NCBI RefSeq assembly: GCF_009733595.1
Contig: NZ_WOFH01000002.1
Span: 434,001 to 498,000, forward strand
DNA: 64,000 nt
DNA from: Actinomadura litoris
Lineage (GTDB): Bacteria; Actinomycetota; Actinomycetes; Streptosporangiales; Streptosporangiaceae
Reading direction: 5' to 3'
Shown: one piece after another, positions 8,769 through 18,257 of the stretch
Numbering within the stretch: the first letter of the stretch is position 1
Layout of the letters: the number at the start of each line of letters is the position of its first letter
The notes under the pieces: generated by a model
Seen by the model: the letters and a program-made list of their open reading frames with translations, nothing else
What the model was told of the DNA's origin: nothing
The model's database searches: none
Translations under genes and position numbers: made by a program

Positions 8769-9437
8769 ATGCCGACCAGCATCAGCGACCGCACCGGCTA
8801 CTGGGACCGCTACGCCGAGAGGGACGATGACCGCTCCACCCCCGAGGAGGCGCTGAAGAACGCCTTCGGCTGGACGCAGTATCCCGGCCACGGCCCCGGC
8901 GACGAACTCCTCGGCGATCCTGCGACGAGTCTGGAGCTCGGCTTCGGCCGTGGAGACGCCGTCGCCGCGCTGGCCACCAAGGGGATCACCGCGACCGGCC
9001 TGGACCTCTCGCCCGTCCAGTGCGCCCAGGCCCGCGCGCACTGGGGCCACCTGCCCGGCGCGCGCTTCGAGCACGGCGACGCCGTGGATTACCTCGCCCG
9101 CACCGACAGCCAGTGGGACGCGGTCTATTCCATCTGGGGAGCGGTCTGGTTCACCGATCCCAACGAACTCCTACCCCGCATCCATGACCGCCTGGCCGTC
9201 GGCGGCAGACTGGTCTTCTCCCATGCCCCGGCCGTTCCAGGCGCCTATGGAGTCCAGGGAATGTACGGCGACGGAATTACCGGCCGACAGGTCTGGATAC
9301 ACCGGTGGGCCTACGAACCCGACACCTGGGCGGACATCCTGGCCGACCACGGCTTCACCGATATCAACGCCCAGATCCAGCCCGCCCCTGAACCCGGCCA
9401 GGTCGGAACCCTCATCGTCCACGGCCGCAAGCCGTGA
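8769..9437 (+). CDS. Class I SAM-dependent methyltransferase
   Basis: This 222-residue Rossmann methyltransferase has the SAM motif I LELGFGRGD (about residues 57-65), the motif II acidic turn GLDLSP (about 77-82), the D in EHGDAVDYL and the post-motif strand RLAVGGRLVFSHAP. There is no clue to the substrate; the protein resembles small-molecule methyltransferases rather than rRNA enzymes. It lies beyond the terminator of the GRDP gene, so it is probably transcribed separately, although its position beside the XRE/GRDP pair may be meaningful. Confidence 0.85.
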   Translation: MPTSISDRTGYWDRYAERDDDRSTPEEALKNAFGWTQYPGHGPGDELLGDPATSLELGFGRGDAVAALATKGITATGLDLSPVQCAQARAHWGHLPGARFEHGDAVDYLARTDSQWDAVYSIWGAVWFTDPNELLPRIHDRLAVGGRLVFSHAPAVPGAYGVQGMYGDGITGRQVWIHRWAYEPDTWADILADHGFTDINAQIQPAPEPGQVGTLIVHGRKP

Positions 9438-9874
9438 CGCACTACCTGACCCCGGCTTCCGGTCGGGGTATGTGACCTTCGAGCTCGTGTGGACGCTGCC
9501 CGTGCCGGGGTGCTCCGGCCAGGCCCTTCGATAGGTCAGGCGGTACGGTGCTCGCCGCCGAACCACGGGCCAGAGCCTCGTTCTCGCCGGGGCGAGCGTC
9601 GAGCGCCGGTGAAATACCGCTCGTAGTCGGGGTCCCCGGGGCGAATGCGTCGGGCGGCAACCCGCGCGCCGACATCGGGGAGAGGTCTCCCGTCGACTGT
9701 CTGATCACGATGGCCATTTCACCTCCCGAGCGTCCTCGTCGCCCCTGCGAGGGTTCGCAACTGTTCGGCATAGGCTTCGTCCTGCCTGTACGCGGCCGGT
9801 CCTCATCGCCCTGAGGGGTCGAAACGCGTGGCTTCGTCGTCGGAGGGCGCCCGCGCCAGCGGACCTAGTCGCCC
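9438..9874. other. Intergenic stretch with a CRISPR remnant
   Basis: No gene is supported in these 437 bases. The right half holds a two-repeat CRISPR remnant (listed separately) and perhaps a third, degenerate repeat at about 9862-9891 that runs into the 3' end of the small membrane-protein gene. Confidence 0.5.
9732..9825 (+). CRISPR. Two-repeat CRISPR remnant
   Basis: A 30-base repeat at 9732-9761 (GTCCTCGTCG... to ...GGTTCGCAAC) differs at one base from the best repeat of the second array. After a 37-base spacer a shortened copy (27 bases, GTCCTCATCGCCC...GTCGAAAC) stands at 9799-9825. The 67-bp period equals that of the array at 10.6 kb. The repeat contains the small stem CCCT-GCG-AGGG. 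The motif resembles 30-base repeats that I associate with type I-B/III systems of actinomycetes. No cas gene is present in the window. Confidence 0.7.
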
Positions 9875-10207
9875 TTACTTGGGTTGGTCACGTCCCAGGT
9901 GCCAGAGCCACCCGGCGGTGCCGAGCATCACGGCCGCCAGGAGCAGCGGGGCGTCCACGGCGAGCTGCGCGACGCCGCCCACCACGACGAATGCCGCCAG
10001 GCCGCTGCCCACGGCCCGCGTCCACTGCTTCCGTGTGCGGGCTGCTTCTATCTGGTGCCCGGTCGGTGTCAGCTCGACCGGGTGATCAGGGTCGGGTGGC
10101 GCGGACGACGCCTGTTCCACCAGGTCATCGACCACCTCTTTGGTCAACTCGGCCTCAGTGACGTTCGCGGTGGTAACCCAAGCGCGATATTTCTCCCACG
10201 CCACCAT
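9875..10207 (-). CDS. Small two-helix membrane protein, unknown function
   Basis: The 110-residue protein begins at an ATG preceded by CGAGGCGG. It has a soluble N-terminal half (WEKYRAWVTTANVTEAELTK, then acidic helices), a basic stretch (ARTRKQWTRAVG) and two hydrophobic segments (SGLAAFVVVGGVAQLAV and APLLLAAVMLGTAGWLW), and it ends with a short charged tail. I do not recognise the family. It lies alone between two CRISPR remnants, with its stop codon inside a possible degenerate repeat. Coding is supported by sensible protein composition and the ribosome site, not by homology. Confidence 0.55.
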   Translation of the reverse strand: MVAWEKYRAWVTTANVTEAELTKEVVDDLVEQASSAPPDPDHPVELTPTGHQIEAARTRKQWTRAVGSGLAAFVVVGGVAQLAVDAPLLLAAVMLGTAGWLWHLGRDQPK

Positions 10208-10884
10208 GCCGCCTCGGCGAAGGCGGTGGGCTGCACTCCTGCCGTCCACGTCAGGGCTCCGTTCTCGTCTGCCGAACGCGAGTGGCGCTTCCTCCTACAT
10301 CTTGGGACGGGGTTCGGGTTGTGTGCCGTACTGCATTCGGCACAGCACTGTCTCCGCGACGTCCAATGAGCTGACCACCGACCGCGCCAACAGGAACACG
10401 CGACTACCCCCGACGCCGACTGGCTGTTCTAGGCGGACCGCACTGGGCAACCGCTCACCCCCGGTGCTTTCATGAGTAGCACGGGCCGGTGCCGGTCGGG
10501 CTGCTCACTCAGTCCTTGGGGCGGCGCGGGGGTGGGCGACATTCTTCAGCGACACGCCAGGCTCGACAGCACGACCAGCGGCTCGCTGAAAAATCTGTTT
10601 GAGGCGGCCTCCACTTCCCTTCGGGCACCTGCAGCTTTACCGTGGGGTCCTCATCGCCCCTGCGAGGGTTCGCAACAACGTGAGGACGATACGATCCTCC
10701 GGCCGGACGTCCCGTGCTCATCGCCCCTGGAGGGTTCGCAACCGGATCGAAGTCGCGGACCGCATGGGGTGGTCCTACGTCCTCATCGCCTCTGGGAGGG
10801 GGCGCAATTCGCCGAAGTGCACGTGTCATTTGGTGTGGGTTCTTCGGCACCCTGCTGGATACGCGGCTGTGACGCGGAGGGCAT
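10208..10884. other. Intergenic stretch with the second CRISPR array
   Basis: No protein gene is supported in these 677 bases; the open frames are compositional. The right third carries the three-repeat CRISPR array. The 430 bases before it include an A/T-richer patch (about 10586-10600, GCTGAAAAATCTGTTTGAG), which would fit a leader. Confidence 0.5.
10647..10808 (+). CRISPR. Three-repeat CRISPR array, decaying to the right
   Basis: Repeats stand at 10647-10676 (30 bases, taken as consensus: GTCCTCATCGCCCCTGCGAG, then ten more ending GCAAC), at 10714-10742 (29 bases, one base lost in the stem, T3 changed region GTGCTC) and at 10779-10808 (more degenerate, ending GCGCAAT). The two spacers are 37 and 36 bases and unlike each other. 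The constant repeat size, unique spacers and loss of quality toward the right support a CRISPR with its leader on the left. No cas gene is visible within the window, so the array is either an orphan or served by a distant locus. Confidence 0.85.
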
Positions 10885-11280
10885 TTATGCGGGGTGGCTG
10901 GGGTTGTTGGTCTTGGTGCCCCAGTTCCACATGGCGTGCATTACCGGTTCCAGGGCTCGGCCGTGGGGGGTGAGGGTGTAGCGGACGCGTGGGGGCCAGC
11001 CGGGGGTGCGGTGGCGTTCGACCACGCCCGCGTTGGTCAGCTGGGCCAGGCGGTCGGAGAGGACCTTGTCCGAGAGGGCGGGGAGGGCGGCGGACAGCTC
11101 TGAGTACGTTGCCTCGTCGCGGCGCAGGAACTCGCGGAGGATCAGGGGCGTCCAGCGGCCGGCCACGGCGGCGAGGGTGATGTCTATGGGGCAGTGCGGG
11201 TCGCGGTCCGGGGGGACGAGGGCGGTGTCGGGGCAGTCCGCGAGCGGGCCGCGTTCGTGTCCAACCGTTTGGTGAGTCAC
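10885..11280 (-). CDS. HxlR-family transcriptional regulator
   Basis: The 131-residue winged-helix protein carries the HxlR pattern: a conserved Cys in DPHCPID, AGRWTPLILREFL, the recognition-helix region SDKVLSDRLAQLTNAGVV and the wing RVRYTLTPHGRAL. HxlR proteins often sense reactive electrophiles or redox state through the N-terminal Cys. I chose the GTG preceded by AAAGGG. It is divergent from the MBL-fold hydrolase with 58 bp between the starts, so it most likely controls that gene and itself. Confidence 0.88.
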   Translation of the reverse strand: MTHQTVGHERGPLADCPDTALVPPDRDPHCPIDITLAAVAGRWTPLILREFLRRDEATYSELSAALPALSDKVLSDRLAQLTNAGVVERHRTPGWPPRVRYTLTPHGRALEPVMHAMWNWGTKTNNPSHPA

Positions 11281-11338
11281 GGCAGCCCTTTCTAAGGTTT
11301 TCGGTGAACAGTCCGCCCGCTTCTTTTCCGGGGGCCTC

Positions 11339-12163
11339 ATGCGTATTCACCATCTGAACTTTGCTGCTCTTCGTAAGATACCCCCGGTCGGCGGGGGTGA
11401 GGAGCTGGCCGCCGTGTGCCACTGCCTGCTCGTCGAGACGGATTCGGACGGGCTGGTTCTCGTCGACACCGGGCTTGGTACCGCCGACCTGCGCAGCCCG
11501 GAGGAGAGGCTGGGGGCGGACTGGGTGGCCTTCGCCGAGCCCGCGCGGGACGTGGCGGTGAGCGCGTTGCAGCAGGTCATCCGCCTCGGGTACGCGCCGC
11601 AGGACGTGCGGCACATCGTGCTCACCCATCTGCACCGCGACCACACCGGAGGGCTGCCGGACTTCCCTCACGCGAAGGTTCATGTGGGGGAGACCGAGTA
11701 CAGGGCCGTGACCGATTCGGCGGCGCCGCATCATCGGGTGAGTCTTGAGCGGTTCATGGCGGCCCATCGGGCCCATGGTCCGCAGCTGATGCCCGTCGTC
11801 GCCGACGAGGGCGCGGACTGGTTCGGTTTCCAAGGGGCTGCGCGTCCACAGGGAATGGAATGCGAGTTGTTGCTCGTGCCGCTGCCGGGGCATTCGGCGG
11901 GCCATTCCGGCGTCGCCGTGCGTGAGGGGGAGGGGCAGTGGTTGCTGCACGCGGGCGACGCGTATATGTACCACGGCGAGATCGAGCAGACTCCGCCTTC
12001 GTCGCACCCTGCCCTCGACCTGATCCAGGAAGGGGCGCAGACCGATGTTGGGGCGCGCGCGGACACCCGGGATCGGCTTCGCGCCCTTCGGCGTGAACAT
12101 GGGAATCAGGTCACTGTTTTCAGTGCGCACGATCCCTGGGAGTTCGCGCGCTTCAGTAAGTGA
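11339..12163 (+). CDS. MBL-fold metallo-hydrolase
   Basis: This 274-residue metallo-beta-lactamase fold protein has the zinc motif THLHRDHTGG (about 99-108), further ligands in PLPGHSAGHSG and the bridging Asp in LLHAGDAY, and ends in FSAHDPWEFAR. The length and the VDTGLG start are like lactonase or quorum-quenching type hydrolases, but the substrate is open. It is divergent from an HxlR regulator, a usual arrangement for a detoxification gene and its repressor. Confidence 0.87.
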   Translation: MRIHHLNFAALRKIPPVGGGEELAAVCHCLLVETDSDGLVLVDTGLGTADLRSPEERLGADWVAFAEPARDVAVSALQQVIRLGYAPQDVRHIVLTHLHRDHTGGLPDFPHAKVHVGETEYRAVTDSAAPHHRVSLERFMAAHRAHGPQLMPVVADEGADWFGFQGAARPQGMECELLLVPLPGHSAGHSGVAVREGEGQWLLHAGDAYMYHGEIEQTPPSSHPALDLIQEGAQTDVGARADTRDRLRALRREHGNQVTVFSAHDPWEFARFSK

Positions 12164-12173
12164 CCGCGGCGGG

Positions 12174-12749
12174 TCAGTCGGTGGGGAGCGGAATGATCTG
12201 GGTGGGGCAGCCCATGGTGGTCTTGACCACCGGGCCGATCTCGGACTTCGTCTGGGCGGCGTCGAAGAGGTCGTTGGAGTTCGGGTGGATGGTGCCGAGG
12301 AGCTTGTTCGCCTTGTCCACGGTGTTGTTCGCCGCTTTGCTGCCCGCGTCGAGTTCCGCGGCCAGGCGCGGGCCCGTGGTGTTCAGGGACTGGCGTAGTT
12401 GATTCGTGAGCCGGTCGGCGTCGGACACGCCGGTCGGGCCGATCTGCGCGACGGTCTTCGTGGCCGTGTCGAGTGCGTCGCGGGACGAGCGGAAGAGCTT
12501 CCGCAGTTTCGCCTTGTCGGCCGCGTCGGGGTCGATGGGCGGGTCGATGATGTAGACGTTGCCGAGCGTGCGGACGGCCAGGCAGAACTTGATGGCCCAG
12601 ACGTTCAGGTCGGTGGCGGCCGGTTTCGTCTTTCCCGGCGCGGACGCCGTCGGTGGCGTCGGTGACGCCGTCCCGTCCGAATCCGAGCATCCGCAGGTCA
12701 GCGCGGTGAGCGCGAGGCAGCAGGCGCCGATCAGGATTCGCCGTGCCAT
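12174..12749 (-). CDS. Predicted lipoprotein, unknown function
   Basis: The 191-residue protein has a lipoprotein signal (MARRILIGACCLALTALTCG, lipobox around LTCGC) and a Ser/Thr/Pro-rich linker. A mainly helical domain follows, with ADKAKLRKLFRSSRDAL and NTVDKANKLLGTIHPNSNDL. The ATG with GAGGTGG just upstream is preferred to the in-frame GTG before it. I recognise no family. It ends only 10 bp from the convergent MBL-fold gene and precedes the I36-like gene on the same strand by about 30 bp in gene order, so the two secreted proteins may be co-transcribed. Confidence 0.75.
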   Translation of the reverse strand: MARRILIGACCLALTALTCGCSDSDGTASPTPPTASAPGKTKPAATDLNVWAIKFCLAVRTLGNVYIIDPPIDPDAADKAKLRKLFRSSRDALDTATKTVAQIGPTGVSDADRLTNQLRQSLNTTGPRLAAELDAGSKAANNTVDKANKLLGTIHPNSNDLFDAAQTKSEIGPVVKTTMGCPTQIIPLPTD

Positions 12750-12777
12750 ACCGCCCACCTCGCTGACGGATCACGGC

Positions 12778-13167
12778 TCACCACGCCGAGAACACACTGA
12801 CGCCCACGGCGGGCAGGGTCGGTAGTTCCTGTTCGCGTCCGACCGTGCCGAGGTACTTGCCCGAGCATTCCTCGCCCGAGTACACGGCCAGGACGACGTC
12901 GATGGCGCTCCTGTGGGTGTTGGCGACCGACCGGAGCGGGATCGGCGACTCCTGGCATCCGCCGCCTCCGCGGAAGGTCACCATCTGCCCCTGGAAATTC
13001 GGCTCCGACCAGCCGCACAACCGGGTCAGCGGACAATCGCCGATCCCGGCGGACGGCGAGGCCGAGGCGAACGACGTCGGCAGCACGGCCACCGACGCCG
13101 CCGACACGGCCAGTGAGACACGGCCCAGCACACGCACCGTGGAGGTGCTTCCTCTCTGGAATCTCAT
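12778..13167 (-). CDS. Secreted peptidase-inhibitor I36-like (beta/gamma-crystallin-type) protein
   Basis: The 129-residue protein has a signal peptide (core SLAVSAASVAVLPTSFASAS) and a cysteine-containing mature part. The pattern GDCPLTRLCGWSEPNFQGQM is typical of the I36/SMPI family of actinomycete small secreted proteins with a crystallin-like Greek-key fold; the family includes a metalloproteinase inhibitor. Four Cys could form two disulphides. An inhibitory function is known only for a few members and is not implied here. The next gene on the same strand is the lipoprotein. Confidence 0.75.
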   Translation of the reverse strand: MRFQRGSTSTVRVLGRVSLAVSAASVAVLPTSFASASPSAGIGDCPLTRLCGWSEPNFQGQMVTFRGGGGCQESPIPLRSVANTHRSAIDVVLAVYSGEECSGKYLGTVGREQELPTLPAVGVSVFSAW

Positions 13168-13324
13168 GTCCCACACAGTCACGGCGGGGTCCGACACCGT
13201 CCATAACTTGGACGGAGGTTGCCGAAACCGGACACCGCACCCAACCTTTAACGCTTCAGTTCAGCCATCGGAGCGGCGAATCTGTCGCGCTCGACCTCCC
13301 GCTTCGGTCCGTCCGGATCCTGGG

Positions 13325-13507
13325 TCATGCGTTCTGCTTGAGTTCGGCCACCAGTGCTGCGAAGGCATCCCGGCTGACCAGCAGTTTGGGCCCTTCAGGG
13401 TCCTTGCTGTCCCGGAAGGCGACTGTCCGGGGGAAGCGGCGGACTTCTACGCACTCGCTTCCGGACTGAGTCCCGCTGTGACTGCTCTTACGCCACGTCG
13501 TCGCCAC
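13325..13507 (-). CDS. DUF397 protein (AbaA/WhiJ-cluster type)
   Basis: This 60-residue DUF397 domain runs WRKSSHSG...CVEV...VAFRDSKDPEGP...FAALV, the full motif order of the family. It begins at a GTG with GGAGG six bases before it and overlaps the 3' end of the XRE regulator by 20 bases. In Streptomyces such proteins partner WhiJ-like regulators in developmental control, apparently as their antagonists. Confidence 0.92.
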   Translation of the reverse strand: MATTWRKSSHSGTQSGSECVEVRRFPRTVAFRDSKDPEGPKLLVSRDAFAALVAELKQNA

Positions 13508-14312
13508 TGAACGCCTCCATAGCCTTCGTGATCAGGGCTCTGGATCGGTGTTCGGGGAGGGCCTTCGCACCGATCCGCGCGAACAGGATCGCGTACTCCG
13601 CGACCTCCGTGGGAGACGATATAAGCCGCCCGCCGCCGAGCGACTCGGTATAAGCCACCTCTCCGAAATCGTCGCCGGTGACGAGCTTGACGCCACCGTC
13701 CAGGCCGGGATACGCGCCGGTGTCGAAGGTCTGCGGGACGATGTGGACGACGATGTTCGGACGCTCCGCCACTTGGAGGATGTGCGCGAGTTGCTCTCGC
13801 ATGATGCGCGGGCTTCCGACCGGCCAGCGCAATGTGGCCTCGCTCAGTAGCACCATGACGAACGCTCGGTCGAGGACACTCTGCCGTTCTATTCGCTCGG
13901 CGACGTCCGGCTCCGGATCGGACACGCCGCCGCCGGTCAGCAGGGCCCGCGCGTAGTCCTCGGTCTGGAGGAGACCGGTGATCAGGAGCGGCTCGAAGAT
14001 CCGGATGATGCGTGCGCGCTGCTCGAACGTCTTGTACTGGGCGAGCCACTGCGGATCGTGTCCGATGCTGGCGTACCAGACCAGCAGGGAGAACACCCCG
14101 CCCGTCTCCCACGCCCGGTCCAGGGTGGCGGCGCGTTTGGCGTCCAGGCGCTCGATGCCGTTCTCGATGCGGGAGACCGTGGCCTTGCTCGCGTTGATGA
14201 CGCGGCCTACGGCCTCGCCGGACAGCCCTCGCTGGGTGCGGCAGAAACGCAAGTAGTAGGCGATGAACGCCCACATGCCGTCCTTGGGGTCGGGGGATGG
14301 GTTCGTTGCCAT
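13488..14312 (-). CDS. XRE-family regulator with DUF5753 (WhiJ-like)
   Basis: The 274-residue protein has an N-terminal HTH (about 20-75, GLSGEAVGRVINASKATVSR) followed by the DUF5753 domain (about 100-265), with the motifs FEPLLITGLLQTEDYARALL and LRWPVG and the strand NIVVHIVPQ. This is the WhiJ-type regulator that occurs in many copies in sporulating actinomycetes and works with DUF397 and HATPase partners. Here it overlaps the DUF397 gene and is divergent from the HATPase gene, so the complete cluster is present. Confidence 0.93.
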   Translation of the reverse strand: MATNPSPDPKDGMWAFIAYYLRFCRTQRGLSGEAVGRVINASKATVSRIENGIERLDAKRAATLDRAWETGGVFSLLVWYASIGHDPQWLAQYKTFEQRARIIRIFEPLLITGLLQTEDYARALLTGGGVSDPEPDVAERIERQSVLDRAFVMVLLSEATLRWPVGSPRIMREQLAHILQVAERPNIVVHIVPQTFDTGAYPGLDGGVKLVTGDDFGEVAYTESLGGGRLISSPTEVAEYAILFARIGAKALPEHRSRALITKAMEAFSGDDVA

Positions 14313-14432
14313 GGGCGGGGGCCCTCGCTTCTCGTGTTGTTCCGAGTGCGCTGCGTACTCACGTCAAGGTAGCCCTACTCGGTGACTCTGTGTGTTGATT
14401 CACTCACATTCCCTCTCACCCGAGGTCGTGTC

Positions 14433-14822
14433 ATGGCCGCATCGTTCGCTCCGGAGATTCCGACGCTTGTTCTTGAGCCGACCGAACGGGCGCCCGGGAT
14501 CGCGCGGCGGTTCGTCGGGGCGCGGTTCGCGGGGTGGGGGATCGCGGACGACCACGTGGGGCGGCTGGTGGTGTCCGAGCTGGTGACCAACGGCCTGCTG
14601 CACGGGGCGGGGCCCATCGTCGTCCGGGTGTACCGGGACGAGCGGAAGGGCCATCCGGTGATCGAGGTGTGGGACGGCGGTGAGGGGCGCCCGGCCGTCC
14701 GGTCCGAGGACCGCGGAGCGGAGGCGGGGCGCGGGTTGGTGCTGCTGGCGGCGACGGTGCGGGCGTGGGGCGTCCGGCCGCTGAACGAGGGAGGCAAGAT
14801 CATATGGGCCGCGCTCTACTGA
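14433..14822 (+). CDS. Anti-sigma-factor-like ATP-binding protein (HATPase_c_2)
   Basis: The 129-residue GHKL protein of the RsbW/SpoIIAB type has the N box (VSELVTNGLLHG), a changed G1 box (WDGGEGRP) and the G2 motif AGRGLVLLAA. Such proteins bind or phosphorylate sigma-factor antagonists or act without a kinase partner in WhiJ clusters. The start is the ATG after CGAGG. It is divergent from the WhiJ-like regulator and overlaps the following small gene. Confidence 0.88.
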   Translation: MAASFAPEIPTLVLEPTERAPGIARRFVGARFAGWGIADDHVGRLVVSELVTNGLLHGAGPIVVRVYRDERKGHPVIEVWDGGEGRPAVRSEDRGAEAGRGLVLLAATVRAWGVRPLNEGGKIIWAALY

Positions 14823-15208
14823 TGCGGGCACGGTGGAGGCACTGGACGTCGCGGGTGCGCCGGGCCTGGCTGAGGTGGCGTACCGACGGGCAGCGCGAGA
14901 CCGCGATCCGGTATCTGGACATGCTCGCGGACGCGCTGGAGGCGCGCGGGTGGAGGTGCGCGCGGACGTACCGTCCGGTGGTGATCGTCGTCCGGACGCC
15001 GCTGCTGCGGGTGTACGACGACGACGGGGTACCGACGATGCTGTCGGTCCTGGCCGTGCCGGGCGGGCGGTGGGGCGTGTGCGAGGCGCCGCGCGGGCGC
15101 GGTGGGTTCCTCTGCCACTGCGGCGGCGACGGCGGGGAGATGGCACGGATGGTCGAGTGGTTCCTGCGGGAGCGGATGGCGCTCCGGCGGGCCGAGGCGC
15201 GGCGGTGA
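14804..15208 (+). CDS. Conserved-looking small protein coupled to the HATPase gene
   Basis: The 134-residue basic protein starts with an arginine/tryptophan-rich segment (ARWRHWTSRVRRAWLRWR), then a helix (AIRYLDMLADALEARGW) and a compact beta region with two close cysteines in GGFLCHCGGDGG. I recognise no family. The ATG preceded by GAGGGAGG lies inside the HATPase gene (19-base overlap). A second ATG at 14822 overlaps its stop as TGATG. Either way translation is coupled, so the protein probably belongs to the WhiJ-like cluster. Confidence 0.65.
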   Translation: MGRALLMRARWRHWTSRVRRAWLRWRTDGQRETAIRYLDMLADALEARGWRCARTYRPVVIVVRTPLLRVYDDDGVPTMLSVLAVPGGRWGVCEAPRGRGGFLCHCGGDGGEMARMVEWFLRERMALRRAEARR

Positions 15209-15220
15209 CCGGACAGGTAG

Positions 15221-15259
15221 TTTGATGTCGAGATAAATTGGAGGTACCTTGACGTCAAG
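15221..15259. promoter_or_regulatory. Paired operator-like palindromes upstream of acnA
   Basis: CTTGACGTCAAG at 15248-15259 is a perfect 12-bp palindrome. A related copy, TTTGATGTCGAG, stands at 15221-15232, 27 bp upstream in the same orientation. Both are followed by an A-rich run (AGATAAA, AGAGAAA). They lie about 190 bp before the acnA start, where a repressor or activator could act. The binding protein is not identified. Confidence 0.5.
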
Positions 15260-15445
15260 AGAAATCCTGTCGAAGTTAGGGGGACCTGATTCTCGGCCCG
15301 GCGCCTGATTAGGGCAGGATCAGGAGAGATGAGCATCCGTCTCGCCGCCGAGTGAGCGCGCGGGGACGGCCATGAGAATCGAGTTGAGCAGCGCCGCGCA
15401 GCCATGTTTCGGACCGAGCGCGCGGCGAAGACGGAGGAGGAGTCC

Positions 15446-18211
<2,766 letters not shown>

Positions 18212-18223
18212 GCGTGAGCACTG

Positions 18224-18252
18224 ACGGGCCGCCCCTTGAAGGGGCGGCCCGT
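18224..18252. terminator. Bidirectional hairpin between acnA and the SDR gene
   Basis: ACGGGCCGCCCC and GGGGCGGCCCGT form a perfect 12-bp stem with loop TTGAA between two convergent genes. Confidence 0.85.
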
Positions 18253-18257
18253 TCGCG

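Noticed and set aside
9632..9661. Further CRISPR-like copy (18/30 matches)
   Set aside because: It lies 100 bp, not 66 bp, from the next repeat and the match is near what GC-rich DNA gives by chance.
9862..9891. Third repeat of the left-hand CRISPR remnant
   Set aside because: About 20 of 30 positions agree at the right distance (63 bp), but it overlaps the end of a probable gene. Mentioned as possible, not annotated.
10840..10870. Possible fourth repeat of the right-hand array
   Set aside because: Only scattered matches remain and the spacing (about 61 bp) is off. It may be an eroded end, but cannot be called.
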